Shown here in pieces: positions 56,494-64,000 of a DNA stretch of 64,000 bases. Made by a program: the position numbers and the translations under genes. The notes under the pieces were generated by a model that was given only the letters and a program-made list of their open reading frames with translations, was not told the origin of the DNA and searched no databases. The stretch covers positions 930,001-994,000 of the forward strand of contig CM030709.1 in assembly GCA_017979445.1 (NCBI GenBank). The letters are read 5' to 3'. Source of the stretch: Akebia trifoliata. Lineage: Eukaryota; Streptophyta; Magnoliopsida; Ranunculales; Lardizabalaceae. Numbering within the stretch: the stretch's first letter is position 1; each line of letters starts with the position of its first letter.

Positions 56494-57639
56494 GAAAATC
56501 ACTACTCTTTTGTCCTTTTCCTCCATCATCTTCTGATAAATGAAATCTTCGTGTTCTAATTTGTTTTCTAAGTGAATTTTTTCCCTCCAAATCGATAAAC
56601 CAACGTTTAACTTTATGTGTGCATGATATCATTTGAATACAATTTTCCATAGTAGCTCACTCAACCCTGCACACATTACTTGTCTTGAAAAAGGGCTAGT
56701 CAACTATAACTAGTTATTGGAGCGTGCGAGGCCATCTTAATACATGTTGTGGTCTAAGGCGAAAACTTTAAATACAATTTTTTTAATATGTAATATATTA
56801 ATATTAATTAATTATATATATATAAATTTATTCATAATCTATTGTTCTTGTTTTTGAGACACAAATGTACTATTTAAACTATTCAAAATATATCATTTTC
56901 AATAGATGATAAGACTAATCCAATTAATCTTTTTTAAGACATAATTGATCTTAGAAAGGAAAATATAGCTAATCCTTAAGAATCCCTAACTGAAAATTTT
57001 CAAAATAAAATTCAATTTAGAACTAAAAAATCCAACAACAAAAAAAGAAGAATATATGTCCCTCTTGACCTTAGTCTTATAATAGACTAATGGAAAAAAG
57101 ATCCAAATGCCTTTATCATCAATCTCTAGTAAAAGAAATCCTAGATTTTTTTTCTTAAAATCAATCATCTACTTCAACTTTCAAACCTCAAGTCAAGATA
57201 AGAATTGCTGCTGGAGTATATAAAAAGATGAAATTTTGGGACGAAAAATGTAGGATTTTGTACGATGGGCTGAAAACAAAGTTGAATAGATTGAAAATGA
57301 CTACTCCTGGGTAGTAAAAATTTAGAATGCTCTCCTTTTTTTTCGTTTTTTTTTTTTCTTCTTCTTCTTCTATTGATAACTTTCAACACATGGATGGGAG
57401 ATTCTATTCCTATGCCAGCTTCCAAAGTAGGGTTAATGTGAAAAACTTATTTTGGAAGTCTCTTTTTAAAATAAATAAGTAAAGTGCAATAAATACACCT
57501 CAAAATTTGAATTTTGTATAAAAAATACCTTCAATTTTTTTATTTTATTATCAAAATACCCTTAGATGCTTATCTCAAGGTGTATTTATTGCACTTTAAT
57601 ATGTGCCCTTAAGGCACACGTTAACAAGATCCTTTAACA

Positions 57640-57735
57640 ATTTTTTTGTGGGTAAGTTGGACTCGATCCCAACACCTCAAAAAGTTGTTTTGCAATGTGT
57701 CAAACCAACTCAGCTATGGGTGTAAGCCCAAGACC
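57640..57735 (-). repeat. tRNA-like sequence, SINE head or tRNA pseudogene
   Basis: Read on the minus strand: TAGCTGAGTTGGTTTGACAC has a perfect pol III A-box pattern, and GTTGGGATCGAGTCCAAC is a near B box about 40 nt later. A related sequence (TTTGACACATTGCAAA in common) lies at 63437-63510. The stems of a true tRNA do not pair well, so I take it as a repeat. Confidence 0.5.
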
Positions 57736-58370
57736 CTTTAATAATTAACAAATTATTAAAAAAAAAAGGAAAATATGAGATACCAGATGAATCCAATATA
57801 AATCAAATCACATGACCTTCACTATCAATATTAAAAATAATAATTTATAGTTGTATCTAAGATAAACATTTAATTTACGTACAATGCACATGTAATTTAC
57901 TATTATTCTTCAAAATATTTTGTTGTCAACACCTCTTGAGAATCAAAACTAATGGAATCATGATTTCTTAGTGTTGGTTTATGACTCTAACTTAAGTTTT
58001 TTTGGGAGTATCTTGTAGGTGAGGGTGTGGGAGCCAGCAAGTCCCGACTTAAAATTGTTTTTTTTTGGCGTTCGTACAATATTTTAGGGCATTTTCATAA
58101 TTAAAATGTGTGTTTTGCCCTAAGATGCCATATATATTCCAAGTTCATAAACCCTAAAAATACTATTGTATTTTTGCAGTTTTCATCAATAAAAAATATC
58201 ATCGTCACTTGTGGATGTAGGAAAGTTTGTCGTTTATCAGTCTTAATTGGTCTAAGGGAGTTTTTTTGCAACACATAATAGTTTCAATTCTTAGAATCAA
58301 AATGAGAACTAATAAGAATAAAAATCATAAAAATACGATTTGCAAAGATTATTGAATAAGTTAGACTTAC

Positions 58371-58734
58371 CAATTATAATAAGGTAAATGATCAAGGTGC
58401 CAAGGTTGGCAGTCATCACACATATCTGCAGCAACACAGATCCTAGCCTGCCAAATGACTCATCCATCACACCGGCATAAGTCGACGACTCACTGAAATT
58501 CGTAAACCTCAGAAGGAAATCGGTAGAGACATCGGACAAGAAAGCCATGAACAATATGAGGACGAAAGATGGAACTATGCCTAAGACCTTAAGAATTGCC
58601 GGAATTGACATTATACCAGCCCCGATAATGCTCGTTGACACATTGAACACTGCACCGGAAACTGACGCACTCTGGGAAGTCTTGTTCTCCGGCAGTAGAG
58701 GGATGAATATTCCTTCATTTTTAGCTGACTTCAT
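58371..58734 (-). pseudogene. truncated AVT6 tandem copy (exon 1 only)
   Basis: The frame starting at 58734 encodes a close match to AVT6 exon 1: MKSAKNEGIFIPLLPE, then SGAVFNVSTSIIGAGIMSIP, and ends LIIYLIIIG at a retained donor (G|GTAAGT). There are no stops or frameshifts, but about three residues are missing after LLPE, and VMGESFGKLG has become VMDESFGRLG. No sequence like exons 2-5 lies downstream before unit 1 begins. If the intron is not removed, the frame reads on to a stop at 58309-58311, giving 141 aa with about three membrane segments. It cannot be a full transporter. The promoter region, including GA repeat and TATA-like motif, came with it. Confidence 0.8.
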
Positions 58735-58785
58735 GTTTGTTTGTTCTCAATTGTGAGAGAGAGAGAGATGTTTCCATTGGTCTTC

Positions 58786-58796
58786 TATATATATTT
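58786..58796 (-). promoter_or_regulatory. TATA-like element of the truncated AVT6 copy
   Basis: AAATATATATA on the minus strand, about 55 bp upstream of the ATG, at the position equivalent to the TATA-like element of the parent gene. Confidence 0.4.
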
Positions 58797-59232
58797 ACGC
58801 ATGGACCATTTTTCCTAAATAATTTGATACGTTCAATTACCAAAATGACCTTATTTATAGCAAAAACAACTATGATGCTGGACTTGAGAGTTGACAATGA
58901 TGGATGCATGTAGACGGGAAAATGGGTTGGTTACTGTTCTGTTTAATATGACTAGGTGGGACGAATTTCTCGGTACTTTTTTTTTTTTTTTTTCCTCTTG
59001 AGGCAAGGTATAGTTTTGGACAATAAGTCGGCCAAATATGATGAATGTTTGGCTCTGCCATTGGTCCCACTTATAGTCCAATAACCAGTTTGCTTGGTAT
59101 TTTCTAAGTGGGCTGAAGCCCGTTATTGGAAATACAAAAAAGAGCTAAATTTCAATAGTTTGAATTTAACTATTTAATTGGCTAGTGGAAAGACAATGCC
59201 ACATGACATGAAAATAAGAGGAGATGGATGAC

Positions 59233-59267
<35 letters not shown>

Positions 59268-59269
<2 letters not shown>

Positions 59270-59516
59270 CCGGATAACCGGATATCATGGTAGACAGGGG
59301 ACCGGGCTGTATCTGGGCTTTGCCCAGTCCATAGACTATTGTCTTGTCCAAGGAGTAGTCCAGGGGGTGCACATCACCCGCACGAGCTAAGTGAGGGTGT
59401 GTTCTCGCGGGTGACCCTTAAGAAATTAATGCTCATACTAAGTATGAAACACATAACCTATGGGCATTAACCGTTTATCGATCAGAAATTGCCATTAAGC
59501 CAATCCCTCAAGGTTT
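59268..59516 (+). repeat. dispersed repeat family D, copy 3
   Basis: It follows a (TA)n tract (59236-59267) and contains GGGGACCGGGCTG, GTGCACATCACCCGCACG, GCTAAGTGAGGGTGTG, GCTCATACTAAGTATG, CCTATGGGCATTAACC, CGTTTATCGATC and a final AATCCCTCAAGG, in family order. Absent from unit 1, so inserted after the duplication. Confidence 0.55.
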
Positions 59517-61971
59517 ATGTATGATGCTATCAACTACTAAGTCATGTTGCAGAGGAGCTTAGTTGAAAAATAAAATAAAATAAAAAAGAGCTCTGTTGCA
59601 TAGAAGAGCATTCGTTGTGCTTATAATAAATAATATACTTGTGGTTCTTTTTTTTTTTTCCTTTTTCAATTTGTATGACTCATGTTGGAATGTTTCAAAA
59701 TATCAAGTGATTTTTTAGTTTTGGTTCTCTAAAGTTGTAGTTGATAGGTCGCTAATGTTCTCGAAACCTTTTGTGTCCTCATGATTCAAATTAAAAGGGG
59801 AGAATAATTGTATAGATTGATTATTTAATCGAACCTTGGAGTTTGGAGTAATCTTAAACATTTCCTTCATTGACGTCCTTTTAGTTTTCAAACACGTTTA
59901 CCAATAACTCATGCTGTGATAATGTTCTACAATTTATTATTATTATTATGGAGTAAAATAAAATACATTTTGGTTTCAATCTATTTGGTAAAATACATGG
60001 TAGATATAGATTTTTTTGGTTGAATAATAAAATTCACGTAATAATTGGTGATTTCTAGTTATGACATTGAAGTAATTTTCATGGTTTGTATCAATCTCTA
60101 GTTTTGTTTATAGATCTAACAAGAGATGATATGAGCATCATGGGACTAAGAGAACATCAAATATTTTGTATTTATGAAAATAACAAATTTGTGTCTTACA
60201 ACGTATTAGCTTCTTGGCTTCACATGCCCCTCCTCACGCGAGAGGCTCGAATCAAGCTCAACATGTGCAAGTGTACATGAATGTACTTTGTCTTTAGAAA
60301 TCGTTTTGCATCCCCACAACAACTAATTCAATCATGAATAGACATGCACACAAGAGGAGATGATGTAAAACCTTAATCTCCATTCAACTGAATCCCAATC
60401 CAATATTTTTTCGCTTTTCCTCCATCATCTTCCAAATCGATAAATTAGCTAGTTATTGGAATGTGGTGTGTTATTCATTTTTTGTGTGCTTATCGTGGGT
60501 ATCCTCACCTGAAGGGTGAGGCTAATCCCACTATCACACGCATGGCCCCCTCATAAAATCCTACATGCAACTAGTTGAGTCAAGGATCAACTGGACCTAG
60601 AGGGTAGCCCCAAGGAATTCCTAGTCTCATGGGTCTGTTGCAATTTTATTACAAAAATTCCCTTACATTATCAAGTTTGTTACTTGGACAAACCTTACTT
60701 TATGAATAAGCTCAACATGACTAACTTAGTAAGATATAAAATCTTATTAAGGGACATTGGGCCCACATGAATTATGAAATTAGCAAGTCAAACACCACAT
60801 CCTTTTAAATTTCATGGAAAAACCAGATTAAAAAAAAATTAAAAAAAAAAAAGACTTTTTTGAGCTTGAAAGTAGTTTTGAAAATGGATGACTATTGAAC
60901 TCCCAAATTTAAAATTAAAATTTAATGGTAAAAATTAATTATTATTTTTTTTTCAAATTTGGTTTTTTAAAGTTCTTTGAAATTTGTCTTTATAAACTTT
61001 TCATCGGATCATGTATTTGAAGGGATGTGATTAAAATCCACTCCAAGGTATGTTAAGTAACAAATTAATCACATAAATTTGAAATTTATGACATGATTCC
61101 CACTGCAGTATTTGCTCAGTAACAAACTTGATAAAGTAAAATTTGATGGGTAACAAACTTCATGAAGCAAGGGTCCCTTAGAGTTGTTAGACCTCCAAGC
61201 GAGTTTTTGTACTAAAAGTGCAACGGTTAGGTCTACTAGGTAAACTCTCAATAAAAAATTATATCAAATTAATAAAAATCTTAAATGGAGGCAAATGGGG
61301 GATTAAAATAAAGAAAACAATCGAGACAACAAAAATGCAGATTGCTCACATAAATAAAAATATAACAAATTTAACAGCGCAAGTTATCATAAAAAGTAAC
61401 ATAACAAATTATAAAAATAAAAAAGAAAGGAAAATGAAATACAAGATCAATCCAATATAAATCAAATTACAATATCTTAACTATCAATACTTAAAATTTA
61501 AAAATAACAATTTATAATTAATATAAAACAAATGTTTAATTTACAAACAATGCAATGTAATTTATTGATATATATTTTGAAAAAACCATGATATTCAGGC
61601 CTCTTAGAGTTTGTAAACTTATGGGCATCCCAAAATTTCACCAAAATTTAGTAGGGTATTTAAATCTCAAAAAAAATTATAGTCTATTAGTTGGAAGAGA
61701 CATTTTAAATTTATTTATTTATTTTTTATTTTTTTATAGAAGACACATGGTGGTAGTTTTTTCAAGTTCAATCTTGTTTTGTGTAGAACAAATTTTCATA
61801 TTTTAAATATGATAAAGTTACATAAAACATCCTTACATTTTTCTCAAAATTTGATTGTTTAACATGATAAAAATATGCACGCGTAAAGAATAATGCATGC
61901 ATGAATGACCTTGTGCCCTAGGCATATCCATTCACTCGTAAACATATAATCTATGAAAAATGCACACGTAT

Positions 61972-62190
61972 TTTTTTTTGGATGACAGGAGTTTCTGAAC
62001 TTAAGTTTAAGTAGGGGGATTGGAATAGCTAAGGCATATGGGTCCCTCCCCCGGACACATGCAACACCCGCTCATCACACGTACCAGGGTATTGAAATAC
62101 TGCTCATACTGAATGTCGAACTCATAGCCTATGGGCTTCTAATGCTTATTGGATCCAAAATTGCCATTGAGCCACCCCCTTGGGATTATG
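61972..62190 (+). repeat. dispersed repeat family D, copy 4
   Basis: AAGGCATATGGGTCCC, GCAACACCCGCTCATCACAC, GCTCATACTGAATG, CCTATGGGCTTCTAATGC, TTATTGGATCC and ATTGAGCCACCCC, in family order. It lies about 480 bp upstream of the alpha-SNAP start. Confidence 0.55.
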
Positions 62191-62479
62191 CTAGTAATTT
62201 ACTAGTATTATTGATGTAATTTTATTTGGGAAAAATCATCGAAATGATAGATATCACACAAAGGGTCTCTAGTCTCGAGTCACATTGAATTGGGTCACAA
62301 TTTTTTTTCTTCCAATAAATGATTTATTTTTCAAAATAAGAGCCCTTACTTGCACATAATAATACTCTTTGAAATAGCAATACCTGCAACATGGAATGAA
62401 GATATCTAAACCGCGTATAGGTCATTTTTTTCCAAAATCCAAACAACCGCCACGTTTGAATGGTTCTCACGGCGCATTT

Positions 62480-62673
62480 TAAAATTTCCCTCTAATAAAA
62501 GACTAACATGTTCCTACGCGCGAACTGTTCCGCGTCTCCTTTACCTTTTCCTCTCTTCCTCTTTTATTATTAGTCTTACGTCGAGTATTATACCTTTATT
62601 CCTTCCAGGTTCCATCGCCACCTCTCTCTCTCTCTCTCTCTAACTCATTAGAGCTCTGAAAGAAGGATCGAAA
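62480..62673 (+). promoter_or_regulatory. 5' UTR and core promoter region of alpha-SNAP
   Basis: Pyrimidine-rich leader with a (CT)n run at 62621-62641 directly before the start codon; TTCCGCGTCTCC and GCGCGAACTG lie upstream. No clear TATA box. Pyrimidine-rich leaders are typical of plant housekeeping genes. Confidence 0.4.
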
Positions 62674-63913
62674 ATGGCGGATCAGATTGCCAAAGGAGAG
62701 GATTTCGAGAAGAAAGCCGAAAAGAAGATCAATGGCTGGGGTTTGTTTGGCTCCAAATACGAAGACGCTGCAGATTTGTATGAAAAAGCTGCAAATTCCT
62801 TCAAACTCGCCAAATCATGTAATCTCTCTATCCCTCTCTGTATCAAATTTCAGTATTCTCTGAACGATCGTGTTTGTGGTTTCCTTTTTAGTGCGATTGT
62901 TCCTTTTTTTTTTTGCTTAGTTATTCTGATTTTAGGATCCATTTATGATTTAAAATTTAGAATCAATCACTGAATCATCGGGTTTGTTGAGGATCAAAAG
63001 ATAGTTTGTCTGATTTCGGTATCAAGTTCAATTCTTGGTAGATAAACTGATTTAAATTGTAATCGAGGTTTTAATATGTCCACAAAATTTGAAATTGATT
63101 ACGTGGAGACTGAGATATTTCTGTGGAAATAATTTGGGGGATTTCTTAGAACTTCACATAGCTGTGAGACCCTATTGATGGTATTGACTTCTTATCAAGA
63201 ATTAAAAAAAAAAAAAAAATTGGATTTTTGGTTGAGTACATTTACCCTAATATGAACTAGGTGAGACCCATCGACTGAGTTTGAACTTTCAGCTAGTACA
63301 TGAACCCTAATATGTACCTGTGAGACTCATTTGCTTATTTGTTGTTTTTCTTGATTCTCAAATCAGTTTGATTCTTCATGGACCAAGGGAATAAAGAAAT
63401 TAATAAAGGGGGTGTTTGGTTGGGAAAATGTTTTTTTTTATATATGAGTAAGCTGGACTTGAACCCACGACCTCAAAGTTCCTTTGCAATGTGTCAAACA
63501 TGTCCCTAAGTGTGTGAAGATGCGTATAAATTTCATTGATTCTGTGATTTTGAGGTAAATTATGTTTTCAAGTAAAGATGTTTTACAAATTGGGTTCATT
63601 TAAGGTCACCCGAGATTGGACACTTTTAAGAGTCCAACACCAATAAGATGGTGACAGATGATATGAGTCAGGCTACTAAGGAAATCCTTAACTATCTTTG
63701 GTGATCAGCTCTTTGTGTCCAACACTGTGTGACACAACCACTAGCCTCCACCATTACACCCAACCAAACACACAACTATTGTTTGAATCTCAATTTATTC
63801 CCTTTATAACTAGCTCATACTGTAAGCTTATAAATTAATTCCTCTGAGATATTGATGTGTCAGGGGATAAAGCTGCATTGGTGTACATCAAATTGGCTGG
63901 CTGTCATTTGAAG
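62674..63913 (+). CDS. ASNAP: alpha-SNAP (alpha-soluble NSF attachment protein), 5' part
   Basis: Alpha-SNAP bridges SNARE complexes and the NSF ATPase so that SNAREs are disassembled after membrane fusion. Two exons are in the window: 62674-62818 and 63864-63913 (65 codons). The gene continues beyond the window end. The protein begins [20 protein letters not shown], followed by [20 protein letters not shown] and [22 protein letters not shown]. This is the N-terminal part of the family (the FGSKYEDAA loop and first TPR-like helices). The exon 1/2 junction rebuilds the Trp of SWDKA. The 1045-bp intron contains a tRNA-like repeat at 63437-63510. Reading through intron 1 gives a false 99-aa frame. 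Confidence 0.92.
63437..63510 (-). repeat. tRNA-like repeat in alpha-SNAP intron 1
   Basis: On the minus strand it reads TTTGACACATTGCAAAGG, then GTCGTGGGTTCAAGTCC, a good B box. It shares the first phrase with 57640-57735, so both belong to one tRNA-derived family. The A-box half is degenerate. Confidence 0.45.
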
Positions 63914-64000
63914 GTTAGTAATTTTGGATGTTCTATGTTATTAACTTATTATTATAATTGTTTTATTCACTTTGTGTGCGCTGATTGTCTGTTAAACAGT

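Larger units (their letters stand above)
53960..57950. repeat. tandem segmental duplication, unit 1
   Basis: Unit 1 runs from AVT6 intron 1 through exon 1, the promoter and about 3.4 kb upstream. It aligns by eye, in order, with 58276-61600. Shared landmarks include the exon 1 text, GCCACATGACATGAAA, AGTC-TGTTGCAGA, TAATATACTTG, a GAGA-GATGTAA phrase, AATCC-AATCCAAT, CCTTTTCCTCCATCATCTTC (TTTTCCTCCATCATCTTCC in unit 2), ATCCAATATAAATCAAAT and ACTATCAATA. It is interrupted by four family A MITEs that unit 2 lacks. Confidence 0.75.
58276..61600. repeat. tandem segmental duplication, unit 2
   Basis: This is the second copy of 53960-57950, direct orientation, starting within the equivalent of AVT6 intron 1. 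It lacks the unit 1 MITEs but carries its own insertions: a family D repeat (59268-59516) and a segment at 59690-59880 related to 15050-15150. Because the left edge falls inside intron 1, AVT6 exons 2-5 were not included. Confidence 0.75.

Noticed and set aside
62819..62973. Extension of alpha-SNAP exon 1 into the intron
   Set aside because: Splicing at the GT at 62819 restores SWDKA with the exon at 63864; the read-through tail is not conserved.
1..64000. CRISPR array, prokaryotic operon or integrated viral genome
   Set aside because: No regularly spaced short repeats with unique spacers, no operon-like gene packing, and no viral replication or coat genes were seen. The content is plain plant nuclear DNA.

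Overview
The window is nuclear DNA from a flowering plant. The evidence is GT-AG introns throughout, AT-rich non-coding DNA, plant-specific gene families (TOL, LURP-one-related, AVT6) and many plant-type MITEs, SINEs and LTR remnants. The lineage cannot be fixed from sequence alone. The proteins look dicot-like or early-diverging, but that is only an impression.

Five genes with conserved products were rebuilt exon by exon, and every reading frame closes across the splice sites. (1) A TOL6/TOL9-type TOM1-like ubiquitin receptor lies on the minus strand (210-5169, 9 exons, 605 aa). (2) A LURP-one-related (LOR) protein lies on the plus strand (8216-10772, 3 exons, 199 aa). (3) The ribosome quality-control E3 ligase listerin/LTN1 lies on the plus strand (32258-51682, 16 exons, 1921 aa). 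(4) An AVT6-type amino-acid transporter lies on the minus strand (52207-54424, 5 exons, 442 aa), convergent with LTN1. (5) The first two exons of an alpha-SNAP gene lie on the plus strand (62674 to beyond the window end). A sixth locus, 58371-58734 (minus), is a truncated tandem copy of the first exon of the AVT6 gene. The genes are unrelated housekeeping, trafficking or defence-related loci and show no sign of acting as one system. TOL and alpha-SNAP both serve endomembrane traffic, and TOL and LTN1 both use ubiquitin, but plant gene order rarely carries functional meaning.

The 21.5 kb between LOR and LTN1 (10.8-32.2 kb) is a gene-free graveyard of small mobile elements. Its most striking part is 11.85-13.80 kb, where four palindromic elements of about 380 bp sit head to tail, separated only by (TA)n tracts, all inside another MITE. 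Related copies, also beside TA-rich sequence, lie at 26.6 and 28.3 kb. Two copies of one LTR lie in opposite orientation at 19.8 and 25.4 kb, the first split by a MITE.

The right third (about 54-61.6 kb) is a tandem segmental duplication of roughly 4 kb. Its second unit carries only exon 1 of the AVT6 gene. The two units differ by several repeat insertions, and each serves as the empty-site control for the other. The LTN1 introns hold a solo LTR with a matching 5-bp target duplication, a LINE 3' tail, a SINE, a hAT-like element and a long hairpin. No RNA gene, CRISPR array or prokaryotic-type element was recognised.
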